Below, in pieces: positions 11,051 to 21,964 of a stretch of 64,000 nt of DNA. The notes under the pieces were generated by a model. The model saw only the letters and a program-made list of their open reading frames with translations. It did not search any database and was not told the origin of the DNA. Position numbers and translations under genes: made by a program. Position 1 is the stretch's first letter. Each line of letters begins with the position of its first letter. The stretch comes from Nepenthes gracilis (Eukaryota > Streptophyta > Magnoliopsida > Caryophyllales > Nepenthaceae): positions 14,703,304 through 14,767,303 of the forward strand of contig BSYO01000023.1 of NCBI GenBank assembly GCA_033239525.1, read 5' to 3'.

Positions 11051-11559
11051 ATCTTCACCACACAGTATCACTCCAGCCAGTAGGCCGATCCCGCTGCCAC
11101 CTGTTGCATGGCAGTAGAACCTGTAAAAGTTATGGCAAAACTTGCAATGGGGGCTCGACCCACCACCCATTGCACCACAAAAAATATCATCTAGCCTAGC
11201 CCTGTCGAACCACTGGCCAACAGGATACCTAGCACGGCAATAGCACGCTACCTAACCAATTCATGGCACAAGACCAAATCTACGGAGCATAGGGGCCATA
11301 TGCCGAGGCGCCTACCAAAGTGCCCTGACGACCCTCCGAGGTGGTGCACGCTAGCCGTACAGTTAATACGATGAGCGAATTACAAAAGCACCACTCATGC
11401 GCCAACGACGATTCCACGCCGAATCCAGGTAAGTCTTGCATACTCCATACTGCTTGCTTGAATCATATTTCCGTTAATAGGATAGAAATATTATCTTCTC
11501 ATATGAGTGGTCACATAACACTGCATAAAATCATGCGACCTAGACTGCCCCTAAGTCGG

Positions 11560-11820
11560 GCGGATTTTCACCCGCTCGTAACTAAACTCTGGTCATCTAG
11601 GCGGCCCATGAGTGGTCGTAACTAAACTTTGGTCATCCAGGCAGCCCTTGAGCGATCAAATTAAACCCTGGTTATCCAGGCAGCTCGTAAGCGGTCGAAT
11701 TAAATATTGATCATCCAAGCTGTCCATGAGTGGTCGAATTAAACCCTGGTCAACCAAGCAGCCCGTAAGCGGTCGAATTAAACCTCGGTCCCATCACCGA
11801 GCGGCCCGTGTGTGGTCAAA
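11560..11820 (+). repeat. Internal tandem array 2 (about 40 bp units)
   Basis: About six diverged copies of a unit like CCAGGCAGCCCGTAAGCGG, followed by TCGAATTAAACCCTGGTCAT, recur at about 40-bp spacing. The block lies between arrays 1 and 3 of the same element. No coding function is apparent. Confidence 0.8.
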
Positions 11821-12539
11821 CTCAAAATCTTATGGGGCTTTTCAACATGCGTGCGACGACTACCTCCCAAAGGAGAGAGCACCATCAGTCAGCGAAGGTC
11901 GACGGACTAGGACCAGATGCATGAAAGCTGCAACATCCTCAAGTAGGATCGAGCATTGACGGTACATGCGGGTGAAGGCCTAGGCTAGCAGAAGCCCGAT
12001 AACGATAGCTTCAAAGCTTAGCCAGCAACCTCATATTTCAGCGCCACAACCTCCTCTTTGGGCAAGCGCAACCAATCAGACACGTTCGTCAATGAAGAAG
12101 GCTTAGACGACAACCGCGTCTCCTTGGGGCCATGACTTCCCATCACGAGAATGATCAAAATTCAGTGCAAGTCATCCCCAACAACCCTGACGCTCCACTA
12201 GAAAACAAAGCGGCATCCTTGAAGAGGGAGTCACTGAGATCGAGATCCCAAACTTGGCCGTGGTCACGGTATTGACCAATTTGCTTGACCCGAGGACCAA
12301 AGGATCCCCAGTTTCACCAACTGAGCTTCCTGGGGGCTCCTCACTCCTAGTCCCATTGGCTGACTCGCCAGCGGCAAGAGCCCTTCCAAGGAGCACAAGG
12401 CGCATCCTATTGCTACAGCTTGAACGATCGGCTATCTTAAGGTAAGTCACCTCCCGACCTCTCGAAGCACGTCCTTACAGTGAGGAGATCTGATCTTGAG
12501 CCTAATATCTTCCCTCTGCGTACTCCTGAGTCTTGCCCG

Positions 12540-13420
12540 AGACTCGAAAGGCTCGCAACGGATCCAGTTAACAAGAATTTTTTACTCTTAACTGCTCTTC
12601 GGATTTGAGCACTTCGCCAGTCAACGAATCTGGCCAACAAAGACTTTCGACTCTGAAATGCTCTCCGGATTCGAGTACTTCGCCGGTCAATGGATCCGGT
12701 CAACAAATATTTTCGGCTCTGAACTGCTATTTGGATTCGAGCACTTTGCTGGTCAATGGATCCGGTCAACAAAGATTTTGCGGCTCTGAACTGCTCTCTG
12801 AATTCGAGCACTTCGTTGGTCAACGGATTCGATCACTAAAGTTTCCCAGCTCTGAACTGCTCTCCGTATTTGAGCACTTTGACGGTCAACTTTTTCGATC
12901 AATAAAGATTTCCGACTCTGAACTGCTCTCTGGATTCAAGCACTTCACCGGTAACGAATCCGGTCAATGGATCCGGTCAACAAAGATTTTCGACTCTGAA
13001 CTGCTCTCCGGATTCAAGCACTTCGCCGATCAACTTTTTCAATCAACAAAAATTTTTGACTCTGAATCGCTCTCCAGATTCGAGCATTTCACCAGTCAAC
13101 GGATCCGGTCAACAAATATGCTCTGCTCCAAACTGCTCTCCGGATTCGGGCACTTCAACGGATCTGGTCAACAAGACTCTTTGCTCCGAACTACTCTCCG
13201 GATTCAAGCGCTTTTGTCAGTAAAACCGATCAACATAGATCTTTAGCCCCGTATGGCCCTCCGGATTCAAGCGCTTTGGTTACCAGATCCGGTCAAACAG
13301 TTTTTTTGACTCTGCACTCTAGATTAGAGCGCATTGGTCAACAAAACCAAACAACCATATTTTTGGCTCTATTCCGCTCTCTGAATCAAGTGATGCGGTC
13401 AACCAAGCTAGTCAACCATC
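12540..13420 (+). repeat. Internal tandem array 3 (66-bp units)
   Basis: About a dozen copies of a 66-67 bp unit start with GGATTCGAGCACTTCGCC-type text and contain GGATCCGGTCAACAAAGATT and CTCTGAACTGCTCTCC. Example unit starts are 12601, 12667, 12733 and 12800. Because 66 is a multiple of three, a 213-codon open frame (12605-13246) crosses most of the array with a 22-residue period. It has no resemblance to Gag or any other known domain, and a TAG ends it. Confidence 0.85.
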
Positions 13421-13550
13421 AATCCGGTTCCATTCTCTCTCCAAGGTCAAGCTTTCCAGCCAATGAATCCGAGTCAAACGTGAGGGGACAACATGACCAG
13501 TCTTGCCCCATCATACACATGCCAGAAGCCGAAAATTCGATCCACCGGCA

Positions 13551-13560
13551 TGGGGGCTAG
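13551..13560 (+). other. Polypurine tract of the LARD-like element
   Basis: The purine run in CATGGGGGCTAG directly precedes the 3' LTR start at 13561. A similar arrangement (GGGGGGTTAG then TGATGGG) precedes the LTR fragment at 50001, which supports the boundary. Confidence 0.75.
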
Positions 13561-14856
13561 TAATGGGTCCAATAACCATGGGTCTAATGGGTCAGGCCCC
13601 GCAGTAAGCTCACAATCCAACATATTTCCTTCAAAATAAAAATCCCATAATACTTTTGAATAAACAGTGCATATGTAAATCCCACTATAAAAGTAAGCAC
13701 CCTCATGCATTGAAGAACAAGCGGGAGAAGCTCAAAGAAGCTCCATAATGCTCCATATGGCTCAGAGAAGGGTATAGTCATTGCTAGCCAATCTCCAACG
13801 AGAGCAGATTGGCGGTCAGGAGATCCTCGACCCTCCTCTCATCCAGAAGGCCCCTTGGCTCTCCGCCCGTTCGATCCCCTCGACCACCTCCAGTCCTTGA
13901 AGCTTTTAGCCTCTCGTTTGGAGACCATCTGCGGCCTTCCGCCGCAAGGAGACTCTTAGCCCTCCTCCAGTCCAGAGACTCTCGGCCTTCCGCTGCCCAG
14001 AAGCTCTCAGCCCTCATCTAGTCCTTAGGCCCTCAGCCCTCCGCCGTCAGGGGCTATCAGCCTTCCTCCCGCCTGGAGGCCATCGGCTCTCGCTTGCTAA
14101 GAGGCCTTCAACCCTCCGCTCGTCTAGGGTCGCCAGCCCACCTCTCGTCAGGAGGCCCTCAACCCTCCTCCTTCCAGGAGGCACAGAGACCCTCAACCTT
14201 CCATCCAGGAGGCACAAAGCTCTCCTCCTTCCAGGAGGCATGGAGGCCATCAACTCTCCACCACCAGGAGGTCCTCAGCTCTCCTCTCGTCCGAAGGCTC
14301 TCAGCCCTCCGTCTTGGAATCACGATTCCTCCATCCTGGAGTCAGGAGCTCGCAGTCCAAGAGTTAACTCTCTACTCAGGTAACTAAAACGGTGACTCAC
14401 TAGTGCAACTTAGTCCTTCTCCTCAAAGTCACCCTCCGTGGGCGCAGCTATAAGCCGCCCCTCTGCTGGACGCACCTCTAAGCTGTCCTCCACGGGCGCA
14501 CTTCTAAACCGCCCTTTGCGGGCGTACAGGTAAGTCGCCCCTTTACCGAGCGCATTCAAAAAGCTCAAGCCTCTAAATACATCCCTTTCACATTCCCTCG
14601 TAGTTATATCTTTACATTCTTACCACGTTTACCTTTAAACGTGCATTCCTCCATTTATTACGGAAGATATCTCATTTGAGCGTCGGAGTGTCAACGGGGA
14701 TAATCCCCCGTTGTCCTCTAATCTCTTGTTTGTGGTTCGTGTCGTGCAGGTTCTTGATTATCAGTGACGGAGATCGGATCCGATCCAGATCGACCCACAA
14801 CGAAAGATTGAAAGGCTATCTAATCCGTACAATAATCAGGGACCTGAGACGCAACA
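13561..14856 (+). repeat. 3' LTR of the LARD-like element
   Basis: This copy matches the 5' LTR from its first bases (here TAATGGGTCC, the usual TG start mutated to TA) to GAGACGCAACA, 1296 bp. Its TATA box (cactataaaag) lies at about 13683-13693 and points toward the gene starting at 15093. The GCACCTCTAAGC-type array is reduced to a few units (about 14425-14560). Confidence 0.88.
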
Positions 14857-14861
14857 AATCT

Positions 14862-15092
14862 AAATATAAATATGTAAAAGTATTAGTCCAATTTTATTCA
14901 AACGGTTATCTTGATCCGGGAAATGTATCAATTTCAAAATTAAATACGAATAGCGATGACCTACATAGAATGAGATGAGCCTCTCGACCGCATCTGTGGT
15001 GAAAGTTATCAATCTGAACACGCGACCGACGACCACTGATTAGGCGGAGCACCGGGCTTCGTCGCCCAAAAATTTGGCCGTGTTGCAATTCG
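14862..15092 (+). promoter_or_regulatory. Proximal upstream region of the MEE60-like gene
   Basis: Only 231 bp separate the target duplication of the LARD-like element from the ATG at 15093. The AT-rich start (aaatataaatatg, about 14863-14875) could hold the native TATA box, followed by about 200 bp of leader. Everything further upstream is retroelement sequence, so the ancestral distal promoter now lies more than 6.5 kb away. Assignment of the TATA box is inference. Confidence 0.35.
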
Positions 15093-18000
15093 ATGGGTCA
15101 CCCGCACCAGGCGTTAGAGGTGGCGAAGACGGTGTTGGAGGTTGCAGAAGTTGCTTGGTCCGCCGTCGAACATTTCCACCACCATCACGATGACCGTCAC
15201 AATCATGAAACCTCCAATTGCTGTCTGTCGCCAGAAGATCTCGAGTCTCTCCGATCTGAGAATAATCGTCTTCGAGAATTACTTGAACAAAATCTCAAGC
15301 TTCTTCAAAATCTCTCCGCGTCTCCATGCTTACTCAACGATTGCCCTCCCGATGTATGTTACGGCAACCACTTATTTTCCGAAAGAATTTTTATTTATGA
15401 TCAATCATCCGATTGTAATAGAAAAATGTTACGATTTAGGACAAATTACCATGAGTTTGGAAATTGATTTTGAAATATCTCACAACGATCCTTTTTTGTG
15501 GAAGATGATGTTCAAGCTAAACAATAAGACATGCACTCATTGTCTTGTTGCGATTCCACACGCAGATTCACCCAATCCGACACAGCAAAAATTCGAACCC
15601 CCGTCAGTTGACAATTATCAATTTTGTAAGCACAAGGAACAAAAAAATACACAATCTTTTTAAAGGGAAAAACTACGGGACAAACTCCCAAAAATGCTTC
15701 CACTATATAAAATTGGTTACAAAAACCCCTGAGATAGAATTCCCGCTATATACCCGAGATAGAATAAGAAAAATAATTTCCAGAATAAGGAAAAACCCTT
15801 CTTCCCTCTTATCTCTCTATTTTTTTCTTCTTTCCTTCTCACTGGTAGTACACTTTGTTTACTCATTTTACAAGTGTCCCGGTAGACGGCGAACGACGAG
15901 AGCTCCGTTCCGCTCTCCTTCCACGTTCCACCCCAGCCATTACTGTGGCTTCCGTCTACCGCTCCCGCGGCCACTAGCCTCTTGCCTTGCCAGCTTCACA
16001 TTGCTGCTTGCCTTCTCAATCTCTTAAAGCGCCTGGTATGCTCTTTATAAAGACCCCGGCACCAAATCCATCTGCTCACCTGGCCCGATTGTTGCAGATG
16101 ATTTGTCACACCAACTCCCCTTTAGTTTCTCCCCCGCGGTCGAAATATTCTCCATTGTATTCTGCCTTCGTCACCTCAGCTCCGCCTTTAATTCTACTGG
16201 CTCCGTCGTTGGCCCTGCTCAGCTCCGCTCTCGGCCCTGCTCAACTCCGCCCTTGGCCCTGCTTAGCTCCGTTGTGTTTTTACCGTTCCTTCCCTTACCA
16301 TACTAAATGGCAAGCTTTTCGACGATGACACCATCAAGTCTTGAGATACTTGATGCAGCCAGTCTCTGATAGCACTGGTTGGTATCAGAAAAGAGCTTGA
16401 CCACAACTTTGTCTCTGATACCACTTGTTAGTATGCGCTGTCTCTGATACCACTTATTGGGGTTCGACACTTGGATTCACCTGATCCGACTCAGCGAAAA
16501 CCCGAACCTCCCGTTAGTCGGCAATCACCAATTTAGTGGGCACAATGAACGAAAAGATACACAATCTTTTTAACATGGAAACCCTTTACAAATCGAAAGA
16601 AAAAACCACGATACAAACTCTGAAAAATGCTTCTATTATGTAAAATTGGTTACAAAAACCCCTGAGACAGAATCCCCGCTACACACCCAAGATAGAATAA
16701 GAAAAACAATTTTTTGAGTAAAGAAAAACCCTCTTTCCCTCTTATCTCTCTATTTTTTTCTTCTCTCCTTCTTATTGGTAGTACACTCTGCTCACTTATT
16801 TTACAAGTGTCCCAGTAGACGGCGAATGACAAGAGCTCCGTTCCGCTCTCCTTCCACATTCCACCGCAGCCATTACTGCTACTTTCGTCTATCGCTCCCA
16901 TGGCCGCTAGCCTCTTGCCTTGTTAGCTTTACATTGCTGCTTGCCTTTTCAGTCTTTTAAAGTGTCTAGTGTGCTCTTTATAAAGACCTCGACACCAAAT
17001 CCATCTGCTCACATGGCTCGATTTTTGCAGATGATTTGTCACACCAAACCTGTCTTTTTCTGTGACCTCACCAATTCATGCGCTTTTCCAGACACGTGTG
17101 CTCTACTGGTCAACCACTATGCTCAAACAGCGCATGCCCTGCATGTCAGCTACTTGCTCTACAAAACTTACCTACTCTGGAGAGTCAACTGCCCTATAAG
17201 TGATCTGCCTGCTCTGCATAATTTACCAACTCTGGCCCTTGGCATCACCCTTGCAATAGCACTCCGGAAATCCACGAATTTCCTCTCCGGAAATTCACTC
17301 TGAATTTCCACTACCAAATGCCACTCCGGCATTTGCACTCCAAATTTTCTCACCAGCAAATACCACTCCGGCTCTTAAATCCATTCTGGCATTTGCGTCT
17401 CCAGAAAATGCATCCGGCATTTTCCACTCCGAATATACGCTCAAGCATTTTCCACTCCGTAAAATGCAGTCTCGCATTTTCCACGCCAAAAATACACTCC
17501 GGCATTTTCCACTTCAGAAAATGCACTCCAGAATTCCTCTCCTGGATTTCCTCTTCGGATTTCTCACTTCGGCAAATTCCACTCCGGAAATTCTCTTCGA
17601 ATTTTCACTCCAGCAAATTCCACTCTGGAATTTGCCACTCCGAGATTTGTCCAACCGGCAAATGGTCATCCTCCGAAATTTGCTTTCTCCGGCAAATGGT
17701 CATCCTCCGAGATTTACTTTCTCTGGCAAAGGAACTATTCCGAGATTTGCCTTCTCCGGCAAACAGTCTCCTCCAAAATTTGCCTTATTCGACAAATGGT
17801 TTTCCTGGCCTTTGCTGCAACTAGTTTGCAGCACTCTGAACATCACACAAAACCTGTGTGATTTAATGACGTGTCCGTTTGTTGAATCACCCTCAAGAAA
17901 GTGACCTGATGCACTATTATGGTTTATATTGCATTGAGAAATTGAGGACTGTGGTGGAAGGGAATGAAATTAAGCATGGCCATGTTGTAGTTATCTAGAT

Positions 18001-20877
18001 ATCTAAAAATTTGTTCTTTCTAAGAGTCCATTGGTTAAGCTTGCATTTTACGGGAGTATTTTCTTATTTTATATGATCCTAGGATTCATAACAAATACAA
18101 GATAGATTATATGGTGATAAATAGGAAATCGCATATATAAAAATAATCTTAACTAGTGTTCTGGTGGCACTTCTGGAATAATTCCTTGAAATTAGCCATC
18201 CTCCTGTTTTTCATTTTTCTTTTTGAAGTTTGATGACTGAAGCATTTAACTTTGGCTTTGAAACCAGGTGGGCTACGATTAGGAGACATAGATGAAGAAG
18301 TAGGTTTCTTTATCAGAATGATGCGTGTCCATATTTGGCCTGTTAGGTACTAGGTTAGATGAAATATGACTTGATTTGCAGCCATGTTGTTTTTGTTGGT
18401 TCTTTCATTGAATTGGTGAAAAGTGGTCAAGGGGCACCGAGATATTGAAATGTTCCAAACTTTCTCCACTGCAACCCATCATGTTGTATGAATTTTTACC
18501 GCAGATTAAAGGCTGGTCTCCTTTCGTTTTCTTTTTTTTTTCCCTGATAATTTTCCACCCTCCATTCCAATCGCAGCTGCACGATCGTCTTGTGGCTGCT
18601 GTGGATTCTAATAAATTCTTGAGTCATCTTCAATTAGTCCATTGTGCATCGGTTAATGGGACTGGAAATGAGTTTCCTTTCAAACAACCTTCAGGTATTT
18701 TATAGGCTTTGATGTTTTGGGTGTTTGATTTACTGGGATATACTTGTGGTAACTTGTTATCCTTGGTCCATCCTTAATTTGCTAGATGTTTCTTTTCTTT
18801 TTCTTTTTGTAACCTGGTTTTCGACTTATTGGCAGGAGCTGACTTAGATTTGGCTGAGATTCTTATTAATGTTGACCAAGAACCAAGTTGGTGGGTGTGG
18901 ATCTCTGATGAAATGGTTCCAAGCACTATTGAGGAGCGGAGTGGAATAGATGATGACAATTATGTCATTGTGTGTGAGGAACAAGTCGTGGATGGAGTTG
19001 CTAACTTCATTGCTAGATGCATTTTATCAAATCCTAAAGCTCAGGTATACCATCACTCGGTTATTGTTCTGTTTACCAATCCCCTCTATTTCTCGGTTCT
19101 AATGCTGATTTACTGTGTTCATTTGCAGAAGTTAACTCCAGAGGAGTTGCAGAAAAGTAAGTGTTTGGTTGGGCTTTTGATTCTGACTTGTGTTGGCTTC
19201 TAATAAATTACGTACCAATCCAAATTTGCAACAACTCAATCTGGGAAGTCATTCACGTTAGGAACCATTTCATTCACTTCTCAACCATCCATTATGATGT
19301 AGGGAAGGGGGAAAAGTAGAGGACGGGAAGGAGAACAAAAGGAAGACAGATAGAGAAAGAATAGAGATCAGAGAGAGGAGTAGAGACAAAAAAGATGGGA
19401 GACCAAGAGAGAGAGGGAAAGGAAAGCACAATCACTTAAATTCATTCAATTTATCAATACTGAATCAAATAATAGAGCTAGTGTTCTTATATAGGAAATC
19501 CTATTATTAGGATAATTTAGAAACAAAATTAAATCTAAGAACTTCTAATTGGAAAATAACATAAATTGGAAAGAAAATATTATCTAAGTGGAAAGAAAAT
19601 CAAATCTAGTTTGGAAATAAAATTAACACTACTTTGAAAATCAAATCAAATTTCTGTATCCATTTGGACATAAAATCAAATTACATCTCTGAATCCATGA
19701 TGTCCGTATTACATTATTTCTCCATTCATCAAATAAGGCACAAATACTTCTGTTTTTACCATCACAAGACCACTGAAAGATCTTGCTTTAGAATCTGCTA
19801 GAATTCTCTCTTTTAGTGGTTTGGTTTTTTAAGCCCTGGACATATTCATGTTTAAATTCTGTTGCAGAAGGGGGAGAAAAGGAAAGACAAATGGAGGGAG
19901 ATACCTAAGCATTCTCAATCTTCCTCTTTCATGTGTGTTTGTTGTTGGTTTTCATTCCCCCATGAGCTCACTTCGTTTTTCCTATTTGTCTTGAGCTATT
20001 TATTTTTCACCATTTGTGATTTGTTATGGCCATGCAGACTCTTGTGTTCGGGTTTTCAGCTTATGGTGACAATAGGCTTGAATAAACTCATTTTTACTAT
20101 TGTTGCAGCTGTGGCAAAATCAATTTGTGGCATGAACAAGTTCGAGAAGATGCTGAATATATGGAATGCTGGGAAGATGTTTTATGCTCTGTCCACCTGG
20201 GGATTTGCTCTGGCAGGGTCAGTTAACTTTTCCCTCTGTTTTAATTCTTCTAGAGAGCGCTTGAAAATAAAATTTTGGTGCCCACGTTCCTTATAAAGGA
20301 GAATTGGTTCACTGTGAACACATATGATGTGAGCTTCTAATCCCTGAGTAATAACCTCGATCCTGAAGGATGAATTTTTATAATTGCTGTCTTTGTTTTG
20401 AAATTAAATTTTGATGCACATAGATCAGCAGCAGCCCATATTGAAAATATTGAAATTTTTAGTAATGATACAACAATATCCCACTAAATAGAGTCGGCTA
20501 AAACAACTTTGTTGTTGACCAAGTTGTATTGGTATGAAAGTTGACTTTGATATTTTGGTATTACTCTTTTTTTGAAGGGGGGGATTGTGGAAAACCTTTG
20601 TGGTTATAATACCTTACTGTGAATCCAATGTTTTCGTTCACGAAGTTAATGAAAACTTTAGATTGGTCCTTGAGTTTATGATGACCACCTAAGTTAATGT
20701 CAATGGATTTCGACAATTAAACACCTCTAGACCTAAAAATTGCAAATCTATACCCATGTCATTGTTATTGTCTCAGACAATTTTTTGTGCTGCAGGTTAT
20801 ACAAGAGCCGTGCAGTACTGAAACTTGCAGCAAGGGGTGTTCATACATCTAGTAAAATTGTTCTGAGAGCTCTTTAA
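15093..20877 (+). CDS. MEE60-like plant protein of unknown function
   Basis: Six exons give an intact 268-residue frame: 15093-15353, 18577-18694, 18836-19044, 19129-19156, 20109-20217 and 20796-20877. All introns are GT-AG and phases agree. The N-terminus (MGHPHQALEVAKTVLEVAEV) is followed by a His/Asp-rich stretch (FHHHHDDRHNH), then a probable coiled coil (EDLESLRSENNRLRELLEQN) ending in DCPPD. The middle contains EPSWWVWISDEMVPS and EEQVVDGVANFIARC. The C-terminus (KMFYALSTWGFALAG, then LYKSRAVLKLAARG) is hydrophobic to amphipathic and may contact a membrane. It resembles a plant family that I recall as including Arabidopsis MEE60 (maternal effect embryo arrest 60); the molecular role is unknown. 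The promoter side carries a retroelement 236 bp upstream and intron 1 (3.2 kb) holds an antisense retroelement relic, yet no coding damage is visible. Confidence 0.88.
15546..17046 (-). mobile_element. Degenerate antisense LTR retrotransposon in intron 1
   Basis: Two direct repeats of about 565-590 bp (15546-16110 and 16455-17046) share long stretches, such as ACACAATCTTTTTAA, AAAATTGGTTACAAAAACCC and CAGATGATTTGTCACACCAA. Left of the right copy, TCTCTGATACCA (16441-16452) is the complement of a tRNA-iMet primer-binding site (TGGTATCAGAG). The element therefore reads on the minus strand, with the right copy as 5' LTR. Each copy has a minus-strand TATA (TTTATAAAG, complement at about 16044 and 16979). 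Only about 340 bp remain between the LTRs, so gag-pol is gone. A second TCTCTGATACCA at about 16411 duplicates the primer-site motif. I found no convincing target duplication. Confidence 0.65.
17250..17820 (+). repeat. Degenerate tandem block of CACTCCGGCATTTGC-like units
   Basis: Inside intron 1 of the MEE60-like gene, short units built from CACTCCGGCATTT, CCAGCAAATTCC and CTCCGAGATTTGC recur at roughly 20-50 bp spacing, becoming more regular toward CTCCGGCAAATGGTCATCCT (twice, about 17672-17710). The block adjoins the antisense retroelement and may be part of its U3 or a separate array. Open frames across it (for example 17318-17824) are not protein-like. Confidence 0.6.
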
Positions 20878-21964
20878 ATTTGGCCGTTCCTCTGCAGTGA
20901 CATCAACTGCTATTAACTTCCTCGAGCTCCAGGTTTTATGTTGATGATTTTCTCGTGATTTAGTGTCATTGATTTGGTCTTGGCCCTCTACTTCACTGCT
21001 TTAGGTGCACATAAATGTAAATAAATTTGATTTCACTACCTGTTTTACTGCATCTTAATGTCATTGATGTGGTTATGTCCTTGTATCCTTGCTCCCACGA
21101 AATGTAATATTATTGAAAAAATGTATCCTTGCTCAGCCAATTATCCCAATTACGAATTTATAGTATTTGGAACACCCAGTTCCAAAAAAAAAAAAAAAAA
21201 AATGCTGGCACGTAAGCCTCTCACTATGAGCTGAGTTTCCAGAAGAGTTGGATTATTTTTAGATCTATTGTAATACTTTTATCATATAATACAAAGAAAA
21301 TTTCACAATTTGGTAGTTATCAAAACATGTGAAAAAAAATCAACAAATCACTCTGGTATTCAATGAAATTAACACATCTAATAAACTTGCCCGTTCAGTA
21401 TAAATTTGCTCGAGAAAGATTTCCCTTTTCCTTTTGCGGAGTAGGGGGTGTCTAAGTAGGAAAATCAATTCAAAATGATTTCTCAAAAGATCAAAATAAA
21501 ATCCTCACTGTTGAATTTAAAAAAAAAAAAAAGTCCAAAAATGGACTAGTCTTAACAGCTCCCTTTGCTTCAAAAATTGGTGCAGTCTGGACATAGAGAA
21601 AAAGGAAGATACTGCCCAATTCAAAATTGGAAGATGGTGACTGACTGTAAAATTTTCTTTCATTTCCTTTCTGCCATAGCCAAGCAAACAAGGGAAAGAG
21701 CCTTTCTTCAAACTCCTTCCTTTCCTGATAAAAAATAAAATAAAATTTTCAATTCAAACAAGTAGTGAAAGAATGCGGAAAATGCCCAATAAAATTCAAC
21801 CACAACAAAGAACTCTGGCATTCAACAACATCAAGAAGCACAGTCAGTTGAATAAAGTTCTTGATACAAATGCAAGATCCCAGAAATGGGCAGCTTCCAA
21901 AATTCAGGCTTACACATGAAAAAAATAACTTCATACAAATATGCAGCTCCATCACTGATGAGAC
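20878..21964. other. Intergenic region between convergent genes
   Basis: The MEE60-like gene (plus) and the LYM-like gene (minus) converge here, so the stretch should hold both 3' UTRs and their polyadenylation signals. A run of about 20 A lies near 21184-21203, with further A runs near 21520. No open frame or RNA gene is recognisable. Confidence 0.5.

Larger units (their letters stand above)
8331..14861 (+). mobile_element. LARD-like non-autonomous Tat/Retand-type LTR element
   Basis: This is an element of about 6.5 kb with two LTRs (8336-10073 and 13561-14856), flanked by perfect AATCT target duplications at 8331-8335 and 14857-14861. Directly after the 5' LTR comes TGGCGCCGTCTGTG, the primer-binding site type seen in plant Tat/Retand gypsy elements. 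Directly before the 3' LTR comes a purine tract, CATGGGGGCTAG. The internal region (10074-13560, about 3.5 kb) has no gag, protease, reverse transcriptase, RNase H or integrase motif in any frame I inspected. It is largely made of tandem arrays. Such an element would depend on proteins of an autonomous relative. The first ~172 bp of the two LTRs differ at about 20 positions, mostly transitions, so the insertion is not very recent. Confidence 0.9.

Noticed and set aside
10551..11170. 166- and 107-codon frames on opposite strands
   Set aside because: Both lie on the CAGATCTTCTCT tandem array and resemble no retroelement protein.
17046..17055. TGTCT repeat at 15541 and 17051 as target duplication of the antisense retroelement
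   Set aside because: The right-hand TGTCT is not adjacent to a CA end, so the match is probably chance.
17318..17904. Two overlapping frames of 168 and 146 codons in MEE60-like intron 1
   Set aside because: They cross a short-unit tandem block; the periodicity explains the openness.
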